A DNA stretch of 64,000 nucleotides from Rugamonas apoptosis (lineage in GTDB: Bacteria; Pseudomonadota; Gammaproteobacteria; Burkholderiales; Burkholderiaceae_D): contig NZ_JACEZU010000001.1 of NCBI RefSeq assembly GCF_014042355.1, forward strand, positions 62,001 through 126,000. The letters run 5' to 3'. Position 1 is the first letter of the stretch. Each line of letters starts with the position of its first letter. Below the pieces are notes generated by a model. The model made no database searches. It was not told the DNA's origin and worked only from the letters and a program-made list of their open reading frames with translations. Of this stretch, positions 55,343 to 64,000 are shown one piece after another. Made by a program: the position numbers and the translations under genes.

Positions 55343-56818
55343 CTACAAGCACTTGCGGAGACTGACTGGCGGGATTTTCAACGCTTCGCGATATTTGGCA
55401 ACAGTTCGTCGCGCAATCACCATGCCTTGTTCTCCCAGCATGTCCGCAATCTTACTGTCGGATAAAGGATTTTTAGGGTCTTCTGCTCCTGTCAATTGCA
55501 CGATCAGTGCCCGTATCGCCGTCGAGGAAGCTTCTCCCCCCGCTTCCGTGGCGACATGGCTGCCGAAGAAATATTTCAACTCAAACATGCCATGCGGGGT
55601 CAGCATATATTTCTGAGTTGTTACGCGAGAAATAGTGCTCTCGTGTAGTCCCAGTGTATCAGCAATTTCGCGCAACACAAGGGGCCTCATGGCGACGGCG
55701 CCATGGGAGAAGAAATTCTTTTGCCGCTCCACGATCGCCTGCGCCACCCGCAGGATGGTGTCGAAGCGCTGGCGCATGTTCTTGATCAGCCATTTGGCTT
55801 CCTGCAGCTGGGCCCCCATGGCGCCTTCGCCCTTGCCTTGCTTGAGCAGGTTGGCGTACATGGCATTCACCCGCAGGCGCGGCATCACGTCGTTGTTCAG
55901 GCTCACCTGCCAGCCATCGCGGGCCTTCTTCACGATCACGTCCGGCACCACGTAGTCCGACACGTCCGAGGCGAACGCGGCGCCCGGGTGGGGATTGCAC
56001 TGGCGGATCACGGCCTGGGCTTCGCGCAAGTCCTCCTCGTCGCACTGCAACGCCTTTTTGAGCTTGTTGAAGTCGCGCTGGGCGAACCAGGCCAGGTGCT
56101 GTTCCACGATGGCCAGCGCCATGCGGCGCGTCACCAGCGGCACTTGCGGCATGCGCTTGATCTGCAGCGCCAGGCATTCGGAGGCATTGCGGGCGCCCAC
56201 GCCCACCGGGTCGAAACTTTGCAATAGCGTCAGGGCGGTGTGCAATTCCTCCGGCTCGATTTCCAGCTCCTCGGGCAGGCGCGCCAGGATTTCCTCCAGC
56301 GGTTCCTCCAGGTAGCCATTCTCGTCGAGCGCGTCGATGATGATTTCCACCAGCGCGCGGTCGCGCATTTCCAGCACCGTCACCCGCATCTGCTCCATCA
56401 GGTGTTCGCGCAGGGTGCGGTGGTTCGCCTCCAGCTGGGGCCGGGCATCCTCGTCGTCGGGGGTCTTGCCGCGGCCGGCGTCGCTCCAGTCCATGTCGCC
56501 CTCGGGCGCGCCGTCGCCGTCGCCGCCCTCGTACGGTTCCGCCTCGGCCGGCGCGGCCGCCTCCTGCTGCTGGTTGGGCGGGCCTTCCGGCGCGGCTTCG
56601 GCCGGCGCGCTGGACTGGCTGATGGCGCCGTCGGCCAGCAGCCGCACGGAGTGGTCGAGCGGGTCGTCGAGCCGCTCCAGCAGCGGATTATCGGTCAGCA
56701 GCTGTTCCAGTTCCTGGTGCAACTCCAGCGTGGACAACTGCAGCAAACGGATCGATTGCTGCAGTTGCGGCGTGAGCGCCAGGTGTTGCGATGTGCGCAG
56801 TTGCAATGACTGTTTCAT
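55343..56818 (-). CDS. rpoN: RNA polymerase sigma-54 factor
   Basis: Sigma factor for -24/-12 promoters, needing AAA+ activators, used for nitrogen, motility and other functions. At 491 residues it is normal length. Region I is Q/L-rich ([20 protein letters not shown]), an acidic region II lies at about 60-130, and the C-terminal DNA-binding part includes [19 protein letters not shown] (HTH) and the RpoN box [10 protein letters not shown] (469-478). It is placed after lptB and before hpf, the normal betaproteobacterial order. Confidence 0.97.
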   Translation of the reverse strand: MKQSLQLRTSQHLALTPQLQQSIRLLQLSTLELHQELEQLLTDNPLLERLDDPLDHSVRLLADGAISQSSAPAEAAPEGPPNQQQEAAAPAEAEPYEGGDGDGAPEGDMDWSDAGRGKTPDDEDARPQLEANHRTLREHLMEQMRVTVLEMRDRALVEIIIDALDENGYLEEPLEEILARLPEELEIEPEELHTALTLLQSFDPVGVGARNASECLALQIKRMPQVPLVTRRMALAIVEQHLAWFAQRDFNKLKKALQCDEEDLREAQAVIRQCNPHPGAAFASDVSDYVVPDVIVKKARDGWQVSLNNDVMPRLRVNAMYANLLKQGKGEGAMGAQLQEAKWLIKNMRQRFDTILRVAQAIVERQKNFFSHGAVAMRPLVLREIADTLGLHESTISRVTTQKYMLTPHGMFELKYFFGSHVATEAGGEASSTAIRALIVQLTGAEDPKNPLSDSKIADMLGEQGMVIARRTVAKYREALKIPPVSLRKCL

Positions 56819-56835
56819 GGCTTTACTTACAGACC

Positions 56836-57597
56836 TTACATACGGAAGTGTTCACCCAGATACACGCGACGCACCGATTCGTTGGCGATGATGTCGTCTG
56901 GCCGGCCTGACGCCAAGACCGTGCCCTGGTTGATGATATACGCGCGGTCGCAAATGCCCAGCGTTTCGCGCACGTTATGATCGGTGATCAGCACGCCGAT
57001 GCCACGTTCCTTGAGAAAACGCACAATGCGTTGGATCTCAATCACGGCGATCGGGTCGACCCCGGCGAATGGTTCGTCGAGCAGCACGAAGCGGGGGTTG
57101 GTCGCCAGTGCGCGCGCGATCTCGACCCGGCGCCGCTCGCCCCCGGACAGGGACAAGGCCGGATTCTCGCGCAGCTTCTCGATTTGCAGGTCGGCCAGCA
57201 GGGTATTGAGCCGTTCATCGATTTGCGCCTTGGATAAAGGCTTGCCGTCCACTTGCTGGATCTCCAGCACGGCGCGGATATTCTCTTCCACCGTCAGCTT
57301 GCGGAACACGGACGCTTCCTGTGGCAGGTAGGACAGGCCCATCACGGCGCGCCGGTGGATCGGCAGCGACGAGATGTCGACGCCGGAAATGTCGATGGTG
57401 CCGGCATCCGACGGCACCAGGCCGACGATCATGTAGAACGAGGTGGTCTTGCCGGCGCCGTTGGGCCCCAGCAGGCCCACCACTTCGCCGCATTCGACCT
57501 GCAGCGACACGTCGTGCACCACCTGGCGCTTGCCGTAGCTTTTTTGCAGACCGCGCACGATCAGGGTACTGCCGCAGCGTTGCATCTCCATCGTCAT
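56836..57597 (-). CDS. lptB: LPS export ABC transporter ATP-binding protein
   Basis: ATPase of the LptB2FGC complex that lifts LPS from the inner membrane. The 253-residue protein has Walker [10 protein letters not shown] (about 43-51), signature [15 protein letters not shown], Walker [14 protein letters not shown] and switch TDHNVRE, all intact. Its start overlaps the lptA stop by four bases, so they are coupled. LptF/LptG are not in the window, as usual. Confidence 0.96.
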   Translation of the reverse strand: MTMEMQRCGSTLIVRGLQKSYGKRQVVHDVSLQVECGEVVGLLGPNGAGKTTSFYMIVGLVPSDAGTIDISGVDISSLPIHRRAVMGLSYLPQEASVFRKLTVEENIRAVLEIQQVDGKPLSKAQIDERLNTLLADLQIEKLRENPALSLSGGERRRVEIARALATNPRFVLLDEPFAGVDPIAVIEIQRIVRFLKERGIGVLITDHNVRETLGICDRAYIINQGTVLASGRPDDIIANESVRRVYLGEHFRM

Positions 57598-58163
57598 TTC
57601 CCCGCTGGCGGCACGGACGCCACCGGCGCCGTGTTCTTGTTGGCGGGCTGGATCACCATGGTGCCGCGGCCGGCGCCCGGTTTGCTGTCGCCGGTGGCCG
57701 TGTTCTTGACGGCGAAGAATTCCTTACGGCTGTCATAGGAGATGAACTCGCCCTGCACTTCGTCGCTCGGCTTGCCCGCTTCCAGGCGCCGGATCTGGGC
57801 CTTGGAGAACAGCTTGACCAGTTCCGTCTTGCCGTCGTATTCGATGCGTTCGGCCTGGCCTTCCACCCACTGGTCGCCTTCGCCGTCGCGCTTCTGGCGG
57901 AAGGTGGCCGGGGTGCCGGGGGTGCTGGTCATGGTCACATACTGGTAGCCTTCCGGATCTTCCTTCATGACGGCCTTGGGCGACTTCATCTGCAAGGTGC
58001 CGCGGGTGAGGATCACGTTGCCGATGGCGGTCTTGGTCTGCTTGACGTCGTCCACTTCGAGCTGGTCGAACTTGATTTCAGTCGGCTTGCTGGAGTCCGC
58101 TTTTTCAGCGTGGGCCAGGCCGGCCGCCGCCCACAACAGGGCGGCCAGGATGCGTTTGTTCAT
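57594..58163 (-). CDS. lptA: LPS transport periplasmic protein LptA
   Basis: Periplasmic bridge protein of LPS transport. The 189-residue chain has a signal peptide ([18 protein letters not shown], cut near 19) and an OstA-like beta-jellyroll region: [55 protein letters not shown]. The tail after about 165 is low-complexity. It lies between lptC and lptB. Confidence 0.92.
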   Translation of the reverse strand: MNKRILAALLWAAAGLAHAEKADSSKPTEIKFDQLEVDDVKQTKTAIGNVILTRGTLQMKSPKAVMKEDPEGYQYVTMTSTPGTPATFRQKRDGEGDQWVEGQAERIEYDGKTELVKLFSKAQIRRLEAGKPSDEVQGEFISYDSRKEFFAVKNTATGDSKPGAGRGTMVIQPANKNTAPVASVPPAGK

Positions 58164-58180
58164 TGCGGGTCCGTTCTATA

Positions 58181-58774
58181 TCAATGCGCCGCACGGGGCG
58201 GCATGTGGATCTGGCCGCGGCCGCCCAGCTGGATCTGGCGCGTGGCGTTGTCGGCCTTCATGCCGGTGCCGCTGGCGCTGGACGCGCCCAGTTGCAGGGT
58301 CACCGGCTGGTCCGTTTCCATTTTTTCGTCGTCCGGGTACAGGGTCAGCGCCGGCGTGTTCAAGCGCATGGCCTGGCTGGTGGCCGTGGCCGGACGGTCG
58401 ACGCGCACGTCGCCACTGAGCTTGACGCGGCTGTTATCCTGGTCCACCCGGGCCTGTTCGGCGCGCACGTTCATGGGCGGCTGCTCGCTCGACAGGCTGT
58501 GCACGGTGGGGTGCTCCACGTCGGACGAATCGTCGGCCGGGTGGTGGGTCAGCTTGTCGCCGGCGATGATGTAGCTGGGCAGGCCGGCCTGGTTCAGACG
58601 CACGAAGCTGAAACGCTCGATGATGTAATCGGGCTCGTTGCGATGGCTGTCCGCCTCCGCCTGGCGGCCGGCCTGGTTGACCAGCTGCACCAGCCAGAAC
58701 GTGCCGAGCGCGAACGCCAGCCCGAACAGCATGATCAGGGACAAGCGCCAGCGGTGTGCCGTTTTCTTATGCAT
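58181..58774 (-). CDS. lptC: LPS export protein LptC
   Basis: Inner-membrane bitopic protein linking LptB2FG to LptA. The 197-residue chain has one N-terminal helix (LSLIMLFGLAFALGTFWLVQ, about 10-29) and a periplasmic jellyroll-like part (YIIERFSFVRLNQAGLPSYI, ADDSSDVEHPTVHSLSSEQP, LSGDVRVDRPATATSQAMRL). Sequence identity in the family is low, so the call rests on size, topology and position between kdsC and lptA. Confidence 0.9.
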   Translation of the reverse strand: MHKKTAHRWRLSLIMLFGLAFALGTFWLVQLVNQAGRQAEADSHRNEPDYIIERFSFVRLNQAGLPSYIIAGDKLTHHPADDSSDVEHPTVHSLSSEQPPMNVRAEQARVDQDNSRVKLSGDVRVDRPATATSQAMRLNTPALTLYPDDEKMETDQPVTLQLGASSASGTGMKADNATRQIQLGGRGQIHMPPRAAH

Positions 58775-58783
58775 GGTGTGGCC

Positions 58784-59323
58784 TCAGACGAGGAATTGCG
58801 CCATGACCCGGTCGTAGCTGCCCTGCGCGCGCAGCAGGAATTCGCACACTTCGCGCACGGCGCCACGGCCGCCATGGGCTTCCGTCACGTGGTGCGCGCG
58901 GCTCAGCACATCGGCCCGGCCATTGGGCACGGCCACGGCGAACCCGACCCGGGTCAGGATCGGCAGGTCGACCACGTCATCGCCGATGAAGCCCACCTGC
59001 TCGGCCGTCAATCCCGTCTTTTCCAGCAGCGCGTTGAACGGAGTCAGCTTGTCATGTCCGCCCTGGTGCAGGAAAGCGATGCCCAGGTCGGACGCCCGCT
59101 TGACCACCTGCGGCGACACGCGCGCGCTGATGATGGCCGTCTGCACGCCCGCTTCCTGCAGCAGCTTGATGCCCAGGCCGTCGTGCACGTTGAAGGTCTT
59201 GAGCGCTTCGCCGTCGGCGCCGTAGTGCAGGCTGCCGTCCGTCAGTACGCCGTCCACGTCGAATATCATCAGCTTGACCTTGGCGGCGCGGGCCACGTTT
59301 TCCAGCTTGTAGGCGTCCTTCAT
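58784..59323 (-). CDS. kdsC: 3-deoxy-D-manno-octulosonate 8-phosphate phosphatase
   Basis: HAD phosphatase of Kdo synthesis, 179 residues. Motif I is MIFDVDGVLTDGSLHYG with the DxD pair; the lysine segment and motif IV IGDDVVDLPIL are intact; AIISARVSPQVVKRASDLGI is motif II. No cap domain, as in the tetrameric KdsC class. Its ATG shares a base with the kdsD stop (TGATG), so the two are coupled. Confidence 0.95.
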   Translation of the reverse strand: MKDAYKLENVARAAKVKLMIFDVDGVLTDGSLHYGADGEALKTFNVHDGLGIKLLQEAGVQTAIISARVSPQVVKRASDLGIAFLHQGGHDKLTPFNALLEKTGLTAEQVGFIGDDVVDLPILTRVGFAVAVPNGRADVLSRAHHVTEAHGGRGAVREVCEFLLRAQGSYDRVMAQFLV

Positions 59324-60354
59324 CAGATCACCTTGGCGCGGGTCAGGTCATGGATGTGCAGCGCGCCCACCAGCTTGCCCGCCTCGTCCACCACCAGCAT
59401 CTGGTTGATGCGGAACTGTTCCATCACGGCCACCGCGTCCACCGCCAGCTTTTCAGCCGTGATGGTGCGCGGGTTGGCGTGCATCACATCGCGGATCACC
59501 ACCTGGGTGAAGTCCTGGACCTTCTCGATCATGCGGCGCAAGTCGCCGTCCGTGAACACGCCGATCGGGCGGCCGTCGGCGTCCACGATGGCCGTCATGC
59601 CCATGCCCTTCTGGGTGATTTCCAGCAGCGCGTCGGTCAGCTTGACGTCGGCCGCCACGCGCGGCACGTCGGCGCCGCTGCGCATCACGTCGCGCACGTG
59701 GGTCAGCAAACGCCGGCCCAGGGCGCCGCCCGGATGGGAGCGGGCGAAATCCTCTTCCTTGAAGCCGCGCAGGTCCAGCAGCGCCACGGCCAGCGCGTCG
59801 CCCAGCGCCAGCGTGACGGTGGTGGAGGCCGTGGGCGCCAGGTTCAGCGGACACGCTTCCTTGGCCACGGACACGTCCAGGTGCACGTCGGCCAGTTGCG
59901 CCAGGCTGGAGCCGGGCTTGCCGGTCATGGAGATCAAGGCGCTGCCCATGCGCTTGACGACGGGCAGGATGGCCATCAGCTCCGAACTTTCGCCCGAATA
60001 GGAGATGGCGATGAAGGCGTCATCGGCCGTCACCATGCCCAGGTCGCCGTGCGCGGCTTCGGCCGGGTGCACGAACAGGGCCGGGGTACCGGTGGACGCC
60101 AGCGTGGCGGCGATCTTGCGGGCGATGTGGCCGGACTTGCCAATGCCGGACACGACGACGCGGCCCTTGCAGTTGAGCAAGAGCGACACGGCGCGGCCCA
60201 CGCTGTCGTCCGTGGCCAGGCGCGCGTGCAGGGCGGCGATGGCGTCGCCTTCGATCTGCAGCGTCTCGCGGGCCAGTTCCAGCGCCCGGCTGGCGGTGGC
60301 CGGGTCAATTCGATCAAAAGCTTTCAGCATTGTTTTTTCATGGGTTACACTCAT
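59323..60354 (-). CDS. kdsD: Arabinose-5-phosphate isomerase
   Basis: Converts ribulose 5-phosphate to arabinose 5-phosphate, first step to Kdo of LPS. From ATG 60354 it is 343 residues; a start at 60330 (LKAFDRIDPA) is also possible. The SIS domain has VVVSGIGKSGHIARKIAATL, PAEAAHGDLGMV and SGESSELMAILPVVKRMG; two CBS domains follow (about 220-335: TDALLEITQKGMGMTAIVDA, VFTDGDLRRMIE, VMHANPRTITAEKLAVDAVA). It heads the leftward kds-lpt-rpoN-hpf run and is divergent from the antiporter. Confidence 0.95.
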   Translation of the reverse strand: MSVTHEKTMLKAFDRIDPATASRALELARETLQIEGDAIAALHARLATDDSVGRAVSLLLNCKGRVVVSGIGKSGHIARKIAATLASTGTPALFVHPAEAAHGDLGMVTADDAFIAISYSGESSELMAILPVVKRMGSALISMTGKPGSSLAQLADVHLDVSVAKEACPLNLAPTASTTVTLALGDALAVALLDLRGFKEEDFARSHPGGALGRRLLTHVRDVMRSGADVPRVAADVKLTDALLEITQKGMGMTAIVDADGRPIGVFTDGDLRRMIEKVQDFTQVVIRDVMHANPRTITAEKLAVDAVAVMEQFRINQMLVVDEAGKLVGALHIHDLTRAKVI

Positions 60355-60449
60355 GCCGAAAGTATAGCCGAATTGGCTAAGCAAAAAACTTGCCAGTGGT
60401 AACAAAGGCTGACAAACAACGGAATCCCCTACCCTTGACACGGATTTAA

Positions 60450-62429
60450 ATGTTTTCTTCCCTGGAACTGACTCTCCTGTTGCTGGGCGCGGCCGTGCTC
60501 GGCGTGGTCGCGTTTCGGATGATGCACATGCCGCCCATGCTGGGTTACCTGGCCGTGGGCATCCTGATCGGCCCCCATGCGCTGGGCCTGGCCGAGCAGA
60601 ACGAGGCCAGCCAGACGCTGGCCGAATTCGGCGTCGTGTTCCTGATGTTCTCCATCGGACTGGAATTCTCCACCGCCAAGCTGATGGCCATGCGCAGCAT
60701 CGTGTTCGGGCTGGGCATGGCGCAGGTGGGGCTGACCATCGCGCTGGCCATGGGCTTCGGCTGGGCCATCGGCCATGTGCTGCCGGCCAGCCTGCACCTG
60801 GGCTGGCAAGGCGCGCTGGCGCTGGGCGCGACCATGGCCATGTCGTCCACGGCCATCGTGTCCAAGATGCTGACCGAACGGCTGGAGCTGGAAAGCCCCC
60901 ATGGCCGCAAGATCATCGGCATATTGCTGTTCCAGGACCTGGCCGTGGTGCCGCTGCTGATCCTGATCCCGGCGCTGACGGAGCAGCCCGACCGCCTGCT
61001 CGAAACGCTGGGCTGGGCCGGCCTGAAGGCGGTGGGGGTGCTGGTGCTGCTGCTGTTCCTGGGCCAGAAGCTGATGCGGGGCTGGTTCACCATCGTCGTC
61101 AAGCGCCGCTCGCAGGAACTGTTCATGCTCAACCTGCTGCTGGTGACGCTGGGCGCGGCCTGGATCACGGAGCGGGCCGGCCTGTCGCTGGCGCTGGGCG
61201 CGTTCGTGGCCGGCATGCTGATCTCGGAGACGGAATACAAGCACCAGGTGGAGGAAGACATCAAGCCGTTCCGCGACGTGCTGCTGGGACTGTTCTTCAT
61301 CACCATCGGCATGCTGCTCAACGTGCGCCTGGTGCTGGAGAACTGGTGGCTGGTGCTGCTGTTGCTGGTCGGCCCGGTGCTGCTCAAATTCGCCCTGATC
61401 GCCGGCCTGGCCAAGATATACGGCGCCACCGACGGCGTGGCCCTGCGCACCGGCCTGGCGCTGGCCCAGGCCGGCGAATTCGGCTTCGTGCTGCTGAACC
61501 TGGCCGGGGGCAGCCACGTGCTGGCGCCGGACGTGGTGCAGGTGGTGCTGGCCTCGATGGTGCTGTCGATGCTGGCCGCGCCGTTCATCATCGCCAAGTC
61601 GGACCAGATCGTGATGAAGGTGTCGAGCAATGAATGGATGATGCAGTCGCTGGCGCTGACCAAGATTGCCAGCCGCACCATGTCGACCCAGAAGCATGTG
61701 ATCCTGGCCGGCTTTGGGCGCAGCGGCCAAAGCCTGGCCACCTTGCTGGGCGAGGAAAAAATCGCCTACCACGCGCTGGACCTGGACCCGGAGCGGGTGC
61801 AGGAAGCGCAGACGGCCGGCGCCAATGTGTCCTACGGCGACGCGGCGCGGCGTGAAAGCCTGGTGGCGGCCGGTATCTACCGCGCCAGCGCCGTCGTCAT
61901 CACCTACGCCAGCACGCCGTCCGCGCTCAAGGTGCTGCACCTGGTGCACGAGCTGGCGCCCACCCTGCCCGTGATCGTGCGCGCGCACGACGACACGGAC
62001 CTGGACCGCTTGAAGGCGGCAGGCGCGACGGAAGTGGTGCCGGAACTGCTGGAGGGCAGTCTGATGCTGGCCTCGCACGCGCTGGTGATGCTGGGCGTGC
62101 CGCTGCGGCGCGTGGTGCACCGGGTGCAGACGGCGCGCGAGGAACGCTACGCCTCGCTGCGCGGCTACTTCCACGGCGCCAGCGACAGCAGCGAGGAGGC
62201 GGACCTGGTGCGCCTGCACTCGGTCACGCTGAGCGAAGGCGCGGCGGCCATCGGCAAGTCGCTCGGTGAACTCCATCTGGAGGATACGGGCGCGGAAGTG
62301 GCCAGCATCCGGCGCGGCATGGGCCGGCTGGAAGCGGAAGCCCAGACCATGCTGGCGCCCGACGATGTGGTGGTGGTGCGCGGCGCGGCCGACGCCGTGA
62401 GCCGGGCCGAGAGCCGGCTGCTGCGCTAA
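60450..62429 (+). CDS. CPA2-family monovalent cation:proton antiporter (YbaL/KefB-like)
   Basis: Inner-membrane K+ or Na+/H+ antiporter of 659 residues. Residues 1-390 form about twelve helices (LELTLLLLGAAVLGVVAFRM, GVVFLMFSIGLEFSTAKL, FQDLAVVPLLILIPAL). Residues about 415-530 are an RCK/TrkA-N domain with VILAGFGRSGQSLATLLGEE and an NAD-type glycine motif; about 590-655 is TrkA-C (IGKSLGELHLEDTGAEVASI). In E. coli the kefB and ybaL homologues act in electrophile or pH response. No kefG/kefF-type partner is adjacent. It is divergent from kdsD by 95 bases. Confidence 0.92.
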   Translation: MFSSLELTLLLLGAAVLGVVAFRMMHMPPMLGYLAVGILIGPHALGLAEQNEASQTLAEFGVVFLMFSIGLEFSTAKLMAMRSIVFGLGMAQVGLTIALAMGFGWAIGHVLPASLHLGWQGALALGATMAMSSTAIVSKMLTERLELESPHGRKIIGILLFQDLAVVPLLILIPALTEQPDRLLETLGWAGLKAVGVLVLLLFLGQKLMRGWFTIVVKRRSQELFMLNLLLVTLGAAWITERAGLSLALGAFVAGMLISETEYKHQVEEDIKPFRDVLLGLFFITIGMLLNVRLVLENWWLVLLLLVGPVLLKFALIAGLAKIYGATDGVALRTGLALAQAGEFGFVLLNLAGGSHVLAPDVVQVVLASMVLSMLAAPFIIAKSDQIVMKVSSNEWMMQSLALTKIASRTMSTQKHVILAGFGRSGQSLATLLGEEKIAYHALDLDPERVQEAQTAGANVSYGDAARRESLVAAGIYRASAVVITYASTPSALKVLHLVHELAPTLPVIVRAHDDTDLDRLKAAGATEVVPELLEGSLMLASHALVMLGVPLRRVVHRVQTAREERYASLRGYFHGASDSSEEADLVRLHSVTLSEGAAAIGKSLGELHLEDTGAEVASIRRGMGRLEAEAQTMLAPDDVVVVRGAADAVSRAESRLLR

Positions 62430-62432
62430 CCA

Positions 62433-62498
62433 AAAAGCGGGGTCAGTTCCGGCAACCCGCCAAATTGGTGGCGCGATGCCGGAACTGACCCCGCTTTT
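62433..62498. terminator. Bidirectional terminator with perfect 22-base inverted arms
   Basis: The arms 62433-62454 and 62477-62498 are exact inverted copies (left arm begins AAAAGCGGGGTCAGTTCC, right arm ends GGAACTGACCCCGCTTTT), with a 22-base loop that itself has a CGCCA/TGGCG stem. A-run and T-run ends make it work in both directions between the convergent antiporter and cyclase genes (three bases after one, ten before the other). Such long exact arms may also mark a mobile palindromic element. Confidence 0.88.
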
Positions 62499-62508
62499 CC
62501 GCTTTTCG

Positions 62509-63678
62509 CTAGGTCGGCAGGTGGCGGATCACGCGGTTGCGTCCAGCCGCCTTGGCCTGGTACAGGGCGCCGTCGGCGCGCGCCAGCAGTTCGCGCGCCA
62601 CCAGTTCCGGTTCACCGGCGGCCAGGTCCGGATCGAGACAGGCCACGCCGATCGACACGGTGACGGACAACCGCACTTCCTGCGTCAGGCTGATCATGGT
62701 GCCGGCCACGCTGGCGCGGATACGCTCGGCCACGAAGGCGGCGCTGTCCAGGTCCGCGTCGATCAGCAACACGATGAATTCCTCGCCGCCGAAACGGGCC
62801 AGCGCGTCCGACAGGCGCAGCTCGTCCTTGATGCGGCCCGCCACTTCGCGCAGCACGTCGTCGCCGCCCTGGTGGCCCACGGTGTCGTTGACGCGCTTGA
62901 AGTGGTCGATATCGAGGAACATCAGCGAGATCGGGTAGCGCTGGCGCCGCGCGCGGGCGATTTCCTCCAGCAGGCGCCGGTCCATATAGCGCCGGTTGTA
63001 GACGCCCGTCAGCGAATCGGTCAGGCCGATGTACTTGAGCATCTCGTTACTGATCACGTTTTCCAGGCAGATAGCGACGATGGAGGCCATGTGCTCGATG
63101 AAGTCGGTGCCCAGGCTGGGCGTGAAGCGGGTCGGGTCCACGCTGCCCAGATTGAGGCTGCCGATAATGCGCTTGTTGCGCATCAGCGGCACCAGCGCCA
63201 CGCTTTGCAGCCCGGCCGGCGCGTTGGGGAACGGCAGCGCGTGGCGCACGGGATCGTACATGCCCAGCAGCGGCTTGGGCGCCGGCGTGTGGGCGTTGCG
63301 GTGGCCCAGCTCGAAGCTTAGATCATCGATCTGCTCGACGAAAATCAAATTGGGAAAGTCGGCGAACACCACGCCCAGCTTGCCCATCACGGTACGGATG
63401 TCGGCGCCGTCGTCGATCAGGGTCAGGGTCACGCTTTCCAGCTCGGAGATGACGGGCAGGTTGCGGAAGATGGTGCCCACCAGCTCGGGGAAGGTGGCGG
63501 CGCCCACGATGTCCAGGTCGAACGCCTGGTGGCGGCACATGATCGAGTGGTTGCGCTCGGCCTGCTCCAGCAGATAGGCCATGCGCGCGCGCAGCGCCTG
63601 GTTCTCCGCCGCCAGCTCGCTGGCCCGCGTGGCGGGATCAGCGTGGGACGGCATCGCGCCTGTGACAGTGTGCGTCAT
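62509..63678 (-). CDS. DUF484-GGDEF diguanylate cyclase
   Basis: A 389-residue soluble cyclase from ATG 63678 (THTVTGAMPSH). Residues about 20-200 are a DUF484/GAF-like sensor (ASELAAENQALRARMAYLLE then FDLDIVGAATFPELVGTIFR, SVALVPLMRNKRIIGSLNLG). The GGDEF domain follows: DSLTGVYNRRYMDRRLLEEI, FLDIDHFKRVNDTVGHQGGD and FGGEEFIVLL. RLSD is five residues before GGEEF, so the c-di-GMP inhibition site is present. No membrane helices. Upstream, 63679-63807 hold only its promoter region. Confidence 0.9.
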   Translation of the reverse strand: MTHTVTGAMPSHADPATRASELAAENQALRARMAYLLEQAERNHSIMCRHQAFDLDIVGAATFPELVGTIFRNLPVISELESVTLTLIDDGADIRTVMGKLGVVFADFPNLIFVEQIDDLSFELGHRNAHTPAPKPLLGMYDPVRHALPFPNAPAGLQSVALVPLMRNKRIIGSLNLGSVDPTRFTPSLGTDFIEHMASIVAICLENVISNEMLKYIGLTDSLTGVYNRRYMDRRLLEEIARARRQRYPISLMFLDIDHFKRVNDTVGHQGGDDVLREVAGRIKDELRLSDALARFGGEEFIVLLIDADLDSAAFVAERIRASVAGTMISLTQEVRLSVTVSIGVACLDPDLAAGEPELVARELLARADGALYQAKAAGRNRVIRHLPT

Positions 63679-63807
63679 ACAAACCAACCCTTACTCGATA
63701 GCGACCATGACCGGGAACCGTGCCGGATCGATATGGTATTTATCATCCGGCAAGTTACAACATTACGCCAAGAAATGAAGGTTGGAAATGCCAAAAAGTA
63801 AATTTAC

Positions 63808-64000
63808 TTACAAAAACGCCAATTCGACATCCACTTCCTGCCCCAGCCGTATGCGCTGGCCAGCGCCAGCCACGACGATGGCGTTCATGCCGAAACAGAT
63901 TGCGCCATCGAGCTCCGGTTTGGCGCGGTAGCTTTGCAGCAGGTCGACCGGGTCGGGGCCGATCTGGCCTGTGTCCTGGTCCACGGACGGGATCGGGCAG
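63808..64000 (-). CDS. MOSC-domain protein, C-terminal part (runs off the window)
   Basis: The last 63 codons of a leftward gene, stopping at TAA (63810-63808). The readable chain is PIPSVDQDTGQIGPDPVDLL, then SYRAKPELDGAICFGMNAIV and a glycine/valine-rich end (RLGQEVDVELAFL). The PIP...D...TG, YR and FGxN pattern is that of MOSC-domain proteins (YcbX/molybdenum-cofactor-sulfurase type), which carry sulfur or act on N-hydroxylated compounds. The N-terminal domain is outside the window, so fusion partners (ferredoxin or beta-barrel) are unknown. Confidence 0.78.
   Translation of the reverse strand, partial: CPIPSVDQDTGQIGPDPVDLLQSYRAKPELDGAICFGMNAIVVAGAGQRIRLGQEVDVELAFL

Overview
This is a GC-rich chromosomal window with the gene content and order of a betaproteobacterium. 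The Oxalobacteraceae (the Massilia / Duganella / Janthinobacterium group) fit best. Support comes from the ubiE - Tim44-like - ubiJ - ubiB - methyltransferase - fmdB - DUF502 - aspS - nudB block, the kdsD-kdsC-lptC-lptA-lptB-rpoN-hpf block, the ptsN-hprK-rapZ block and a fused DUF3683 flavoprotein. The family assignment is inference from gene order and protein likeness, not from a marker gene. I see no rRNA, tRNA, CRISPR array or intact insertion sequence.

Layout. 0-2.6 kb: the start of a Fur-regulated TonB-dependent siderophore receptor, a two-Rossmann FabG-like reductase, and an SMR-family exporter whose codon use looks foreign. 2.6-10.1 kb: a leftward beta-oxidation operon (TetR regulator, acyl-CoA dehydrogenase, HCDH/ECH bifunctional enzyme, hotdog thioesterase, thiolase, enoyl-CoA isomerase-like enzyme). 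10.4-23.6 kb: a leftward housekeeping run with a diguanylate cyclase, Hsp15, ClsB-like and YbhP-like lipid genes, NudB, AspRS, FmdB, ubiquinone genes (ubiB, ubiJ, ubiE), a Tim44-like membrane protein and a LuxR-type response regulator.

23.9-36.9 kb is filled by one gene for a 4342-residue secreted protein. It has a DUF4347 head, four Ig-like domains, 36 near-identical Ig-like repeats of about 91 residues (273-bp tandem units with a three-unit higher-order period), a cadherin-like region, nine RTX nonapeptides and a type I secretion C-terminus. No secretion ABC genes are in the window. The next gene, on the other strand, is a hybrid histidine kinase whose sensor domain carries all six copper/ethylene-pocket residues of plant ETR1 at a constant offset of ten.

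38.9-50.0 kb: a three-gene operon (giant DUF3683 flavin/iron-sulfur oxidoreductase, HIT protein, DUF971), a YqaA-type membrane protein, ilvA, queF and the ptsN-hprK-rapZ regulatory block. 50.1-54.7 kb is an accessory stretch: a DJ-1/PfpI lipoprotein with a GlxA-type AraC regulator, a 3-hydroxyisobutyryl-CoA hydrolase-like enzyme, and a sulfide-type operon (BigR/SqrR-like ArsR plus two YeeE/YedE transporters). 54.9-60.4 kb: hpf, rpoN and the LPS export/Kdo genes. In relatives ptsN-hprK-rapZ normally follow hpf in the same direction. Here they are inverted and separated by the accessory stretch, which fits one inversion of about 47.2-54.9 kb. 60.4-64 kb: a CPA2 antiporter, a perfect 22-bp inverted repeat acting as convergent terminator, a DUF484-GGDEF cyclase and the end of a MOSC-domain gene.
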